Shown one piece after another: positions 25,485 to 34,111 of a stretch of DNA of 64,000 bases (positions are counted from its first letter, which is position 1; each line of letters opens with the position of its first letter). The position numbers were made by a program, and so were the translations under genes. The notes beneath the pieces are model-generated. The model saw only the letters and a program-made list of their open reading frames with translations, ran no database searches and was not told where the DNA came from. The DNA is from Archaeoglobales archaeon (GTDB lineage Archaea > Halobacteriota > Archaeoglobi > Archaeoglobales > Archaeoglobaceae): positions 24,068 to 88,067 of the forward strand of contig JAAOZI010000012.1 in assembly GCA_011605865.1 (NCBI GenBank). Direction: 5' to 3'.

Positions 25485-26048
25485 ATGGAATTCTACAGCG
25501 AGAGGAGGCTACAGAACTGGGTGGATAAGATAAACGAGCTAAAGGTTAGCGAAGAGGATCCTACAACACTTTTAGTATTTGATCAAATGCTCGAAGATGT
25601 AATCATCGCCTGCTTCAATATTATAAACGCAGTTAAGAGAAGGGAAATTAAGAAAACGGAAGCTTTGAACGAGATTAAAAAAATTAAAAATATATTCAAT
25701 AAAAATTTTGAATTTAATTCTGAGCTGAAGGAAGATTTATTCTTCCTCACAAAAGAATCCGTTAAAGCTGTACTTGCATCCTTTGAATACTTCCTCGAAG
25801 GAAAATTCAGCAAGAAAGACCTAAAAGAGCTCATAAAAGATGCAATTGAGAGTGAAAAAAAAGGAAATCTCGATTTAGCATTCGACATGATTGCTCGAGC
25901 TGGCGCAAAAATTATCAAAGGAGAAAGTCTTCCCGAGCTCAACATACCGGACGATAGCGAGATAATTGGCTGGATAGACGGAATCGATGCAATATCAACA
26001 ACTTTAGAGCTTTCGAGGATCGATGTCTCACAAATTTCTGAAGAGTGA
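25485..26048 (+). CDS. conserved archaeal protein, possibly DUF2150
   Basis: A 187-residue, all-helical, charged protein beginning MEFYSERRLQNWVDKINEL. No catalytic motif is visible. The start and size resemble archaeal DUF2150 proteins, but I cannot confirm this. A TATA-like ACTTATATTTT lies about 25 bases upstream of the ATG, so initiation is probably leaderless. Its last 26 bases overlap the SWIM gene, making a two-gene unit between radA and a flavoprotein gene. Confidence 0.7.
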   Translation: MEFYSERRLQNWVDKINELKVSEEDPTTLLVFDQMLEDVIIACFNIINAVKRREIKKTEALNEIKKIKNIFNKNFEFNSELKEDLFFLTKESVKAVLASFEYFLEGKFSKKDLKELIKDAIESEKKGNLDLAFDMIARAGAKIIKGESLPELNIPDDSEIIGWIDGIDAISTTLELSRIDVSQISEE

Positions 26049-26358
26049 GGTAATCGAAGCAGCAAAGAAAGGGGTTGGATACGAACTCTACAAGGCCCTA
26101 TTCCTGAACTATGGAAAAAGAGGAGAGAAAGCTTTCCATTATATCTATCAACGAAGGGTAAAAAAATATCTAGACTTCTTCGTGGTCGTTGGCAGAGAAG
26201 AGTACATAGTCGAGGAATTCTTTTGCACATGTCCTGATTTCCAGATAAACCTGAAAAGCAGGAGTCCCTGTGCCCATATAATTGCGGTTGAAGTTGCGAA
26301 GCTGCTAAAGTGTTATGATGAAATAGATACCTACTATATGGATTTCCAGAAAATTTAA
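26023..26358 (+). CDS. SWIM-type zinc finger protein
   Basis: A 111-residue protein with a SWIM zinc finger: C68-x-C70, then C83-x-H85 (FFCTCPDFQINLKSRSPCAH), preceded by the usual beta strand pair (FFVVVGREEYIVEE). Eukaryotic Sws1 and its proposed archaeal relatives use this domain in Rad51-paralogue (Shu-type) complexes. The gene lies two genes after radA, which fits a recombination-mediator role; that role is inference. It overlaps the preceding gene by 26 bases. Confidence 0.82.
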   Translation: MSHKFLKSEVIEAAKKGVGYELYKALFLNYGKRGEKAFHYIYQRRVKKYLDFFVVVGREEYIVEEFFCTCPDFQINLKSRSPCAHIIAVEVAKLLKCYDEIDTYYMDFQKI

Positions 26359-26380
26359 AATACTATCTCACATTTCCACT

Positions 26381-27499
26381 GTGGATGTTATAGTCGCGGG
26401 AATTGGTATTGCGGGCGCTTTTGCTCTGAGAAGTCTTTCGAGATCACTAGAAGTCTTGGGTATTGACAAACGTGAAAAACTCGGATATCCTGTTAAGTGC
26501 GGAGAAATTATACCCACAAAAAGGGAGATGAAAAGACTTCTGCCAAACTTGGAGGACTACAGCCTTTTTGATTTACCGAAGAGATTCGAAAGTAACAGAA
26601 CCGATACCATCTCATTTTTCTTACCCAACGGAAAAAGTTACGAAATCGACTTTGAGTTTCACGTTGTCAGGAGAGATGAGATGATACAAACAATTGCTGC
26701 AGAAAGCGGACACAGAATTGAAAGAGAAGTCATCCTAGGTTATAAAAATGGCACTCTAATAACAAACAGAGGAATGAAGAACCCGAAGGTTTTGATAGCA
26801 TGCGATGGGGCAAACTCAAGAATTGCAAAAGATCTTAATCTCTGGAGCTACGAGATATCTTCTGCCAAACAGTATGTTATGAGAAACGTTGAGTGCGATG
26901 AAAAAACAGTATACATGTTTCTTGGAAAAGCTATAAGTCCAGGGGCCTATGCTTGGATAATACCCAAAGGAAACGGAGTTGCGAATGTCGGAATCGGTTT
27001 TAGGCAGAAATATTCAAATGAAAGTATTCACAAGGTCCTTGACAGGTTTGTAAAGGATTTCCCTTATTCCTCACAATTCCTAAAAAAAGCGGAAATTATC
27101 AGCAAAGTCGGTGCAATTGTTCCGATAGACAGACCATTTGAGAGAGCTGTGCATGGAAAGGTAATCTTCGCAGGGGATTCTGCAAGCATGATAATAAGCC
27201 ATACCGGAGGTGGAATTCCAATCTCGATGATAGCCGGTGACTTAGCTGGGAAGGTAGTTAATAATTTTTTTGACGGAGGAAAACTTGAAGAATACGATTT
27301 TCTCTGGAAAAAATATCTCGGAAAAAGACTTTCGACTGCTTATCTTTTCAGAAAACTATGGGATCTATTTGCCGAAAGAGATGAACTGTTTATAAAGGCC
27401 GCAAAATTTCTGAGCAACAAAGACTTAGAAAAAATATTGCACTGTGAGGTGCCTTGGAAAATAAAGCTTTTTTACCCATTTCTACGTCTCTTCACTTGA
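26381..27499 (+). CDS. geranylgeranyl reductase family FAD-dependent oxidoreductase
   Basis: A 372-residue flavoprotein of the GGR family. The N-terminal FAD fold starts [17 protein letters not shown]; the conserved YPVKCGEII follows the first lobe (usually PVxCGE), [13 protein letters not shown] is the second FAD segment, and [22 protein letters not shown] contains the GD motif. In archaea these enzymes saturate isoprenoid chains of membrane lipids or quinones. Other GGR-family members act on unknown substrates, so specificity is open. Start GTG, 22 bases after the SWIM gene. Confidence 0.85.
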   Translation: MDVIVAGIGIAGAFALRSLSRSLEVLGIDKREKLGYPVKCGEIIPTKREMKRLLPNLEDYSLFDLPKRFESNRTDTISFFLPNGKSYEIDFEFHVVRRDEMIQTIAAESGHRIEREVILGYKNGTLITNRGMKNPKVLIACDGANSRIAKDLNLWSYEISSAKQYVMRNVECDEKTVYMFLGKAISPGAYAWIIPKGNGVANVGIGFRQKYSNESIHKVLDRFVKDFPYSSQFLKKAEIISKVGAIVPIDRPFERAVHGKVIFAGDSASMIISHTGGGIPISMIAGDLAGKVVNNFFDGGKLEEYDFLWKKYLGKRLSTAYLFRKLWDLFAERDELFIKAAKFLSNKDLEKILHCEVPWKIKLFYPFLRLFT

Positions 27500-28853
27500 T
27501 CTTCGGTTTTATTTTCTGCCAAGGCGAAATATCCTGAAATGCCTTTGAAATCTGGAGAACTCTAAGATCCTCATACTTCCTTCCGGTTATCTGCATACCT
27601 ATAGGCAGCCCATCTTTGCTGAAGCCCGCCGGAATTGAAGCGGAAGGTTGTCCGGTAAAGTTAAAAGGATACGTGAACGGCATCCAGCCTATCGGAGTTG
27701 TCGGTTTCCCCGCAATCTCATCCGGGCCTATTTTTCCAATTTCAAACGGTTTTACAGCAGTAGTTGGTGTTATCAAAAAATCATAACGTTCAAAAACCTT
27801 TCTAAGCTCTCTCCATAGTTCAAGCCTCTTTTCCTCTATTTTGATGTAGTCTCTATAACTGAAAACTTCAGCCATCGGCAAAAAGGATAAATAAGGCGGA
27901 TAAGCAACTTTCCTCCATTCATCGAGCTTATCGGAAATAAAGGAGACAAATTCCAAGACAACTTTCATTGTCAATTCGGTCTCCAAACACGGAACATTTA
28001 TCTTCACTTCTTCAACTTCTCCAAATTTCTCGAGCCTGAATGCAGCTTTTCTCACAACTTCTTCAACTTCAGGATCCACTATGGCATAGCCGAGATCCGA
28101 GGAGTAAGCTATTTTCACGTTGTCAATTGGCTCTTCCAAGGCCTTAAAATAACTTATTCCATCGTCTGGTAGCGAATTTATATCTCTAGAATCCCACCCT
28201 TTCACGAAATCAAGCATTAATGCTGTGTCTTCAACGAATCTCGTAAGAAAACCTTCACATACTAAAGAATTGAACACAGGCAAAGAAGGATACCAGGGGA
28301 TTCTTCCAAAGGTTGGTTTCAGACCATAAAGCCCGCAGAAGCTCGCTGGAATTCTTATACTACCCCCACCATCGTTTGCCGTTGCAACTGGAATCATTTC
28401 GGAAGCGACCGCTGCCGCACTTCCACCGCTTGAACCGCCAACGGTCTTTGTAAGATCCCAAGGATTTCTAGTGACACCAAAAAGAACATTATCCGTATAA
28501 GCTATTAGACCGAATTCGGGAAGATTTGTCTTACCCAATATAATAGCTCCAGCTTTTTTAAGCCTTTCAACAAGTACAGAATCTTCCTTTGGAATATAAT
28601 TTTCCAGTAACTTTGAACCATAAGTCGTCCTAAGACCTTTTGTGTCTGTATTATCTTTTACAGCAATCGGTAAACCTCCCAACGGTTTATCTTTCGCCTC
28701 CTTTGCTTCTTCAATTGCCTTGGGATTCAGGGTGACAAATGCGTTTATTTTTGGATTCAACTCTCTTATTCTTTCCAGACACATTCCAACGAGTTCATCA
28801 GCTCTCATTTCCCCTCCTTTAAGCTTCTCTACCAATTCGACAAGTCTCTCCAT
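27492..28853 (-). CDS. amidase signature family hydrolase
   Basis: A 453-residue amidase with the Ser-cisSer-Lys triad: Lys66 (PIAVKDN), Ser141 region in [14 protein letters not shown] and nucleophile Ser165 in [11 protein letters not shown]. GatA of the Glu-tRNA amidotransferase is the closest alternative, but no gatB/gatC neighbours are present. The C-terminus ([25 protein letters not shown]) matches the general amidase group. The substrate cannot be told. It converges on the GGR gene (8-base overlap) and diverges from pheS. Confidence 0.88.
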   Translation of the reverse strand: MERLVELVEKLKGGEMRADELVGMCLERIRELNPKINAFVTLNPKAIEEAKEAKDKPLGGLPIAVKDNTDTKGLRTTYGSKLLENYIPKEDSVLVERLKKAGAIILGKTNLPEFGLIAYTDNVLFGVTRNPWDLTKTVGGSSGGSAAAVASEMIPVATANDGGGSIRIPASFCGLYGLKPTFGRIPWYPSLPVFNSLVCEGFLTRFVEDTALMLDFVKGWDSRDINSLPDDGISYFKALEEPIDNVKIAYSSDLGYAIVDPEVEEVVRKAAFRLEKFGEVEEVKINVPCLETELTMKVVLEFVSFISDKLDEWRKVAYPPYLSFLPMAEVFSYRDYIKIEEKRLELWRELRKVFERYDFLITPTTAVKPFEIGKIGPDEIAGKPTTPIGWMPFTYPFNFTGQPSASIPAGFSKDGLPIGMQITGRKYEDLRVLQISKAFQDISPWQKIKPKIK

Positions 28854-28909
28854 AAAATCACCTTAAATAATTGAAAAGAAATCTTTAAAAGTTTTTCCAA
28901 ATTGATTGT

Positions 28910-30331
28910 ATGCTTTCGAGAATTGAAGCCGAAGTACTAGCAAAAGCTGAAATTGGAAAAGTCTACAGCATCGAGGAATTTTCAAAAATTACCGGCTTGA
29001 ACAGAGATGCCGTTATGAAAGCCGTGTATCTCCTCAAGGAAAAAGGTTTTGCAGATGTTTTCGAGACTACAAAGAAAAGTTTAAAATTGACTGCTGAAGG
29101 GAAAAAATACCTCTTGCAAGGCTTTCCAGAAGAAAAACTCTTTAACTTGCTTTCCGAAGTCAATGAAATCGAAGAGCTAAAGAAGAGGTTCGGAAAAGAC
29201 TTCGAAATTGCAATCGGATGGCTAAGAAGAAAGAAATCCGTAGAAATAGTAAATGGAAAAGTGATAGCAACTGGAAAATTGAGTCTAGATGAGAAAAATG
29301 CATTAAGTTCAGTGGAAAGGGGGGAGGAAATAAGCGAAGAAATGAAAAAGATACTTGAAAAAAGAAAGCTCATCGAAACCGAAGAAAGAAAAGTTCTCAG
29401 TTTTGTAGTTCTGAAAAAACCCGAACTTGAGGTTAGAGAGCTTATTGGAGACCTAACCCAAGAGATTATCGCCACCGGATCCTGGAAAGGAAAAGAATTT
29501 GCAAAATACGATATAAAAGTTCCATCAGCTGAAATCTACGGCGGAAAAAGTCATCCATATGAAAGAATAATCCAAGAGTGCAGAAAAATATTTCTTGACA
29601 TGGGCTTCAAAGAAATAAAGGGGAACTATGTTCAGCTTGCCTTTTGGAATTTCGATGCCCTTTTCCAACCACAAGACCATCCTGCAAGGGACATGCAGGA
29701 CACATTTTATCTAGACCGATATGAGGAAATAGATTTCGAGAACGTCGAAAAAGTCAAGAGAGCGCATGAAGATGGATGGATTACAGGATCAACCGGCTGG
29801 AGAGGTAGCTGGAGCATAGAAAAGGCAAAGCAACTTGTCATGAGGACGCACACCACAGCAATAACCATAAAATATCTTGCAAAAAATCCAAAACCCCCTC
29901 AGAAAGCCTTCTGTATAGACAGAGTCTACAGGAGAGAGAGTATAGACGCAACGCACCTTCCAGAATTTGATCAGCTTGAAGGCGTGGTTTTAGATAAAGA
30001 TATTGGATTCAAACACCTTCTAGGCTTGCTAAAAACGTTCTTCGCTAAAATGGGCTTTGAAAACGTTCGTTTCAGACCCGGATATTTCCCCTACACCGAA
30101 CCCAGCGTCGAACCTGAGGTTTACGTGGAGGGCCTAGGATGGATAGAACTGGGGGGTGCAGGAGTTTTCAGAAAAGAAGTAACGGAACCTCTTGGCATTG
30201 AAGGAAAAGTCCTTGCCTGGGGCCTAGGTATTGGCAGGCTCGCAATGCTCAGAATTGGATTAAAGGATTTGAGAAAACTTTACCTTCCAGATCTGAATTG
30301 GCTCAGAAGTTTTCCAGTAATAAGAAAATGA
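28910..30331 (+). CDS. pheS: phenylalanine-tRNA ligase alpha subunit
   Basis: 473-residue archaeal-type PheS, with N-terminal winged-helix DNA-binding-like domains (residues 1-~170) and a class II catalytic core: motif 1 HPYERIIQECRKIFLDMGF, HPARDMQDTFYL, motif 2 FCIDRVYRRESIDATHLPEFDQLEG (in parts) and motif 3 GLGIGRLAMLRIG. The partner pheT is not adjacent; it lies on the other strand at 44.7-46.3 kb. CTTTAAAAG at about 28880 gives a leaderless-type promoter. Confidence 0.96.
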   Translation: MLSRIEAEVLAKAEIGKVYSIEEFSKITGLNRDAVMKAVYLLKEKGFADVFETTKKSLKLTAEGKKYLLQGFPEEKLFNLLSEVNEIEELKKRFGKDFEIAIGWLRRKKSVEIVNGKVIATGKLSLDEKNALSSVERGEEISEEMKKILEKRKLIETEERKVLSFVVLKKPELEVRELIGDLTQEIIATGSWKGKEFAKYDIKVPSAEIYGGKSHPYERIIQECRKIFLDMGFKEIKGNYVQLAFWNFDALFQPQDHPARDMQDTFYLDRYEEIDFENVEKVKRAHEDGWITGSTGWRGSWSIEKAKQLVMRTHTTAITIKYLAKNPKPPQKAFCIDRVYRRESIDATHLPEFDQLEGVVLDKDIGFKHLLGLLKTFFAKMGFENVRFRPGYFPYTEPSVEPEVYVEGLGWIELGGAGVFRKEVTEPLGIEGKVLAWGLGIGRLAMLRIGLKDLRKLYLPDLNWLRSFPVIRK

Positions 30332-30981
30332 ACTCTACTTCTATTTTCGACACTCACTTTTTCTGAACTACTCCTCTTCCTGTTTTCGCTAATTTCTCCC
30401 AAGTTTTTATCAAACTTCCAACTCTTCCTACTCTAAATTTTATAATAAAAATTTTAAAAATATCATAATAGTACCGAAATATACTGTATGGCCAAAAATA
30501 AATTCTAAAAAAAATAATATTAGAATATAGAATTTATTTCTTTTATTTTATTTGAAAATTTAATTTAATAAACTAATTTATTATATTTTAATTTAAAAAT
30601 TAAGTTATCTTAAAAAATTTATTCCAGATATTTTGTAACAAAGATAATGGATTGCCCCCTTCAACTCGTGATCCCCATGACTTTTTGCAGTTAACCTTGG
30701 GTAAATTCGCGAAAGTGGCCTTATTCCTATAATTTTTGGAATAAACGAATCGCCGAATCCGGGGATTTTAGGATAACCTAAATCAATTATTACAAAAATA
30801 CTGTAATAAATACATTAGAGCTTAAAATTAAAAATCATTTTACATATCATTTTAGACTATATCTTTTAAAAAAATTAAAAAAATTAGAAATTCAATTTTT
30901 TAATTTAAAATTGAATTTTAATTAATTGAATTATAAATTAAATTGCAAAATGTTTTATAATCCAAGTAATGATGAAAGTGC
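30332..30981. other. extremely AT-rich intergenic region with an internal GC-richer island
   Basis: 650 bases without a credible gene. Two blocks (about 30430-30640 and 30780-30955) are nearly all A/T, with runs such as TTTAATTTAAAA. They flank a mixed-composition island at 30650-30780, which includes a small stem, TTATTCC(N10)GGAATAA, at about 30720-30745. The right edge holds TTTTATAA at 30953-30960, the promoter of pyrK. Duplex-unwinding or nucleoid-related functions are possible but unproven; no repeated origin boxes are apparent. Confidence 0.5.
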
Positions 30982-31680
30982 ATGCTAGTGAAAGTTGTAA
31001 AGGTGGAAAAACACAGTAAAGATATAGCAACTATACACATAAACGCGAATTTCAATGCGCTTCCAGGGCAGTTTGCAATGGTTTACGTCCCAGGATACGA
31101 GGAAATACCCCTTAGCTTCTCCTCCGAGAAAACTTTCACCGTGAAAGCTGTGGGAGAGACCACTAGGGCATTAGTTGAGATCAAAGCCGGTGAGTGGATC
31201 GGGGTCAGAGGTGCATTTGGGAGAGCTTTCCGGCTCAAAGATAACGCACTTATCATCGCCGGGGGCATAGGAATGGCACCGCTAAGGTTTCTGTACATGA
31301 AACTTTTGAATAACAATTACAAGGTGCGAGTGATATACGGGGCTAAGAGCGTGGATGAGCTTATCTGGAGAGACTTTGAGAACGCCAGCTATGCGACTGA
31401 GGATGGTAGTTTCGGATTTGAGGGGACAGTTGTAGACTTAGTCGAGCAAGAGGTGCTTGAAAAGTACTCCGCAATATATTGCTGTGGAAAAAGTGAGTTA
31501 TTGAAAAAGCTTTATAGAATTTTTGAGAAAAGATTAAAACCGGATACGATCCAATTTTCATTAGAGAAGTATATTAGATGCGGAATTGGCATTTGCGGAT
31601 CTTGTGTTCTTAAAAACGGACTGCGAGTCTGCAAAGATGGCCCAGTTTTCAGTATGAGTGAAGTTCAGTCAGAATTTTAA
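30982..31680 (+). CDS. pyrK: dihydroorotate dehydrogenase electron transfer subunit-like protein
   Basis: A 232-residue ferredoxin-reductase-type protein: an FAD domain (residues 1-~90, PGQFAMVYVPGYEEIPLS), an NAD(H) domain (IIAGGIGMAPLRFLY) and a C-terminal [2Fe-2S] site with C200-x4-C205-x2-C208-x8-C217 (RCGIGICGSCVL, RVCKDGPVF). This layout and cysteine spacing are those of PyrK. The catalytic partner pyrD is not in the window; in most genomes they are adjacent. Paralogues serve as sulfide dehydrogenase beta-type subunits. TATA at 30953-30960 suggests a leaderless transcript. Confidence 0.87.
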   Translation: MLVKVVKVEKHSKDIATIHINANFNALPGQFAMVYVPGYEEIPLSFSSEKTFTVKAVGETTRALVEIKAGEWIGVRGAFGRAFRLKDNALIIAGGIGMAPLRFLYMKLLNNNYKVRVIYGAKSVDELIWRDFENASYATEDGSFGFEGTVVDLVEQEVLEKYSAIYCCGKSELLKKLYRIFEKRLKPDTIQFSLEKYIRCGIGICGSCVLKNGLRVCKDGPVFSMSEVQSEF

Positions 31681-31688
31681 GTGAGCGA

Positions 31689-31855
31689 CTTTTATAACCG
31701 AAAACTTGCCCTTCAGGACTGGATGAGAAAAGCTTAAATAAATAAACATGTAAATTGCAAATACGGCATGTTGGCCCAAGTAGAGGCCATGCCCTAACGG
31801 AAAGAATGGGGGAGAGAGAGAAAGCCCCTTAACGCCGGAAGCTTCGCCTTTAAAT
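31689..31855 (+). ncRNA. candidate structured RNA or long leader, copy A of a dispersed repeat
   Basis: TTTATAACCGAAAACTT at 31690-31706 works as a TATA promoter. It is followed by a hairpin-prone region, GGCATG(GTT)GGCC...GGCC-CATGCC at about 31765-31792, a GGGG/CCCC stem around 31808-31827 and the conserved tail 31821-31854. About 110 bases align with 63861-64000 and the tail with 3298-3265. It lies directly upstream of the SCP2 gene, whose own Shine-Dalgarno GAGGTGATT is at 31904. It could be a trans-acting RNA, a cis leader or mobile-element debris. Confidence 0.4.
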
Positions 31856-31916
31856 GCTGGATAGCCCCACAGTTAATGGCCTAAAATTAATTAATTAAAA
31901 AATGAGGTGATTAGAA

Positions 31917-32525
31917 ATGGCAGTCGTTTTCCCTTCCAAAGAGTGGATGAGTGAGTTGTTGAAAAAAGTAAATAGCGACGAGCAATACAAAAAGGTCGCA
32001 GCAAATTGGGAGGGGGACTATTTGGTATCTGTGCAGCTGGATTCAGAAGCTCTAAAGGATTTCCAAAATGTAGAGAAACTAAAGGGGTTTCTTGAAATGC
32101 TGAACACAATACCAAAGGAAAAAAGAGCTGAATTCAAGGGAAAAGCCGAGGAGAGATTTTTAAATAAGCTTGGACTTGATATAAACGATGATTTCTCCAA
32201 ACTTGACTTCAACGTGATAGCCAAAAAGGTTGCTGGTATAAAGCCTGAGGAAGTTAGTGGTGCAGCTCTTTACATGTGGATGGACTTCTGGCATGGACAA
32301 CTAAGAAACCTACTTGTAGTTACACCAAGCGAGAGAGCAAATGCAAGATTTAAGCTCTCTGGGCCGTATGCCGTATTCAAACAGCTGGTATCCGGAAAAG
32401 CAGATGCTATAACTCTCATAGTGGGAGGCAAGTTAAAACTCCAAGGTGATCTAGCATACATGATGAGAAACATGGCAGCTGTTAGGAGATTTACGGAATT
32501 AATGGCATCTATCCCCATCATTTAA
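31917..32525 (+). CDS. SCP2 sterol-transfer family protein
   Basis: A 202-residue soluble protein. The C-terminal two-thirds resemble the SCP2 lipid-binding domain: EERFLNKLGLDINDDF, a Lys-rich VTPSERANARFKLSGPYAVFKQLVSGKADAITLIVGGKLKLQGD stretch (in parts) and a final helix RNMAAVRRFTELM. Archaeal SCP2-like proteins probably bind hydrophobic ligands; the ligand is unknown. GAGGTGATT seven bases before the ATG is a strong Shine-Dalgarno. The 5' side carries the structured repeat, which may be its leader. Confidence 0.78.
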   Translation: MAVVFPSKEWMSELLKKVNSDEQYKKVAANWEGDYLVSVQLDSEALKDFQNVEKLKGFLEMLNTIPKEKRAEFKGKAEERFLNKLGLDINDDFSKLDFNVIAKKVAGIKPEEVSGAALYMWMDFWHGQLRNLLVVTPSERANARFKLSGPYAVFKQLVSGKADAITLIVGGKLKLQGDLAYMMRNMAAVRRFTELMASIPII

Positions 32526-32586
32526 ATATTTTTGGCAAAAAGTTTTTGATTCGCTGAAATATTCTCCTACCATCTTTGCAGTTCTG

Positions 32587-32660
32587 ACCTCCTCCCTGCT
32601 CTAAAGGGCGAATGTCGCTGCAAGAGCAGGGAGGTTTGGGATTACATCTCCCCGTTTTCG
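32587..32660 (-). mobile_element. right end of an IS200/IS605-type element with perfect hairpin
   Basis: A 12-bp perfect stem, CCTCCCTGCTCT at 32591-32602 and AGAGCAGGGAGG at 32623-32634, encloses a 20-base loop. On the minus strand it lies just after a tnpB 3' remnant and ends in GGGAGGAGGTCAG, like right ends of IS605/IS1341 elements that TnpA recognises as single-strand hairpins. A decayed relative lies at 3461-3545. Confidence 0.6.
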
Positions 32661-32796
32661 GGATTTAGTCCCTGGCCATTCTTGGCCAATTACCCCTATC
32701 CTTTTCAGGACTCGGGGTGAACGGACGAAGCCTCCACATCCATCTGGTACCTGCTTCACTGCTATGACATCCCTATCCTCTTCTAATCCGCATTTT
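32636..32796 (-). pseudogene. tnpB: tnpB 3'-terminal remnant
   Basis: The minus-strand translation begins KCGLEEDRDVIAVK, the second half of the TnpB zinc ribbon plus the last RuvC aspartate, then continues with a shifted frame (expected TRWMDVEASSVHPE; the present frame reads QVPDGCGGFVRSPRV). Only about 50 codons remain, with no upstream portion before the prenyltransferase-repeat gene. It shares motifs with the remnant at 3.7 kb. Confidence 0.75.
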
Positions 32797-32811
32797 CTAT
32801 AAAACTTTACG

Positions 32812-33633
32812 CTAGAAAGAAGCAGTTTCTAACCCTACCTTTTTCAACACACTCACAGCATAGAAGGTATCTTCAAATGTTGATATACCGATTTCCGATC
32901 TGGAAAATCCTCCATTCGAATTTTGACATCTCAGAACAAATTCGACTGTTTGTTTTGGATATCTTAAACGTTCCCCAAACAAAGCGAGCGTTGACACACC
33001 ATAGTACACGTGCTCCATATAGGGTCTAGTACCCTCAGGTACAGACGTGAAACCTCCATAAGGCTTTTCACATTCTCGTACGTATTCAACGGTTTCCTTA
33101 AGCGAATCAACCTGATAACCCAAATTGTACAATGAGGCAACAGCATAATAAGTTGAATTTAAATTCGAACGACCACGCATACTAAAACCCCCATCATCGT
33201 TTTTAAAACTCAGCAACCAATTTGCAGTTCTTTTACAGTCGATCTCAATTCCAGCTATCCTTACAAGCTCCGTGAGCATGAATATAGAGAGAAACTCTGA
33301 AGGGACTTCGAAATAAATGTCCTCGATTCTGAGCTCGCCTCTAGTAGCTGGTAGAGAGAGGATGAAATCCCTAAGAAGTTTTTTGTCTGGTTCCCTTTTG
33401 CAGATTTGAAGAGCTTTGACCACGTAATAATACTGATAGAGCCCCTCCGGAACAAAATTCTCCAGCCATTTTATAGTTTTTTCAACATTAGGTAATCGAG
33501 CTCCAAGCATCTCCAAAATGCTTAGGCCATAATAAGTATCTTGAGCATTTGATTCCGTACCTTGGCAAAATGTATAACCGCCATCTTCGTTCTGCCTTCG
33601 GATGATATATTCTACAACTCTCTCAGCCCACAA
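32812..33633 (-). CDS. prenyltransferase/squalene-oxidase repeat (alpha/alpha-toroid) protein
   Basis: A 273-residue protein made of alpha/alpha-toroid repeats, visible as RRQNEDGGY, SFKNDDGGFSM, ECEKPYGGFTS and RCQNSNGGFSR, each followed by a D/E-TYYAV or VYYGVS helix. This fold occurs in protein farnesyl/geranylgeranyl transferase beta subunits and in terpene cyclases. I see neither the Asp-Cys-His zinc set of the transferases nor a DxDD cyclase motif, so the activity is unclear. Its stop is next to the IS remnant. Confidence 0.8.
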   Translation of the reverse strand: MWAERVVEYIIRRQNEDGGYTFCQGTESNAQDTYYGLSILEMLGARLPNVEKTIKWLENFVPEGLYQYYYVVKALQICKREPDKKLLRDFILSLPATRGELRIEDIYFEVPSEFLSIFMLTELVRIAGIEIDCKRTANWLLSFKNDDGGFSMRGRSNLNSTYYAVASLYNLGYQVDSLKETVEYVRECEKPYGGFTSVPEGTRPYMEHVYYGVSTLALFGERLRYPKQTVEFVLRCQNSNGGFSRSEIGISTFEDTFYAVSVLKKVGLETASF

Positions 33634-33729
33634 GCTAAACGTTTGACATCAAAAGCTGTTTATTAGTTTTTTCATTCAAAAGCCAAAAACACTTCAAGAA
33701 GAAATCAAAGAAAAGAAAACAAAAAATAA

Positions 33730-33802
33730 TAGCCCCGGCCGGATTCGAACCGGCGTCGCGGGATCCAGAGTCCCGCAGGATTGACCACTACCCCACGGGG
33801 CT
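33730..33802 (-). tRNA. tRNA-Gln (anticodon CTG)
   Basis: Minus-strand cloverleaf: acceptor AGCCCCG/CGGGGCT, anticodon stem CGGGA/TCCCG around loop CTCTGGA (anticodon CTG, reading CAG), T arm GCCGG-TTCGAAT-CCGGC, discriminator A. No intron. Confidence 0.95.
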
Positions 33803-34081
33803 CTCTGTTAACCTGAATCAGGTCCCATCAGCAGATTTCGTTGCTTTCGAGGCGAACGATAAAGTCAATCTATCGATAGCATAATCCTGTAAATCACAGC
33901 TAGCCTTTTCCCTCCTGCGCATAGGGCTGAAGTTACCCTGGTTTTTAGAGGTGATATATTTATTTAAACTTTTCTCATCTCCGAGGTTTTTCAGTTGTAA
34001 AGTCTACACTTGAATACTCTCAAGCAAATTAGTATCAAATATCAAATACATACGCACATTATCAAAATTCATCCAACATAA
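33803..34081 (-). other. upstream region of tRNA-Gln with promoter and possible leader RNA
   Basis: On the minus strand a TATA-like GTTTAAATAAATATA lies near 33955-33970. About 120 bases of mixed composition follow before tRNA-Gln, with a short perfect palindrome ACCTGA-T-TCAGGT at about 33812-33824 just ahead of the tRNA 5' end. The distance from promoter to tRNA is longer than usual, so a leader or a separate small RNA could be encoded. No known RNA family was recognised. Confidence 0.3.
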
Positions 34082-34111
34082 ATTTTTTAAGCCCAGTAAT
34101 CAACTTTTTTT

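Noticed and set aside
27492..28853. Calling this gene gatA.
   Set aside because: No gatB/gatC neighbours and a C-terminus that matches general amidases; the specific substrate is left open.
30332..30981. A CRISPR array or ORB-type origin in the AT-rich region.
   Set aside because: No regularly spaced repeats and no recurring origin boxes were found; only composition is unusual.
33730..33802. An intron or split arrangement in the tRNA genes.
   Set aside because: All four tRNAs fold as standard cloverleaves with seven-base anticodon loops and no insertion.
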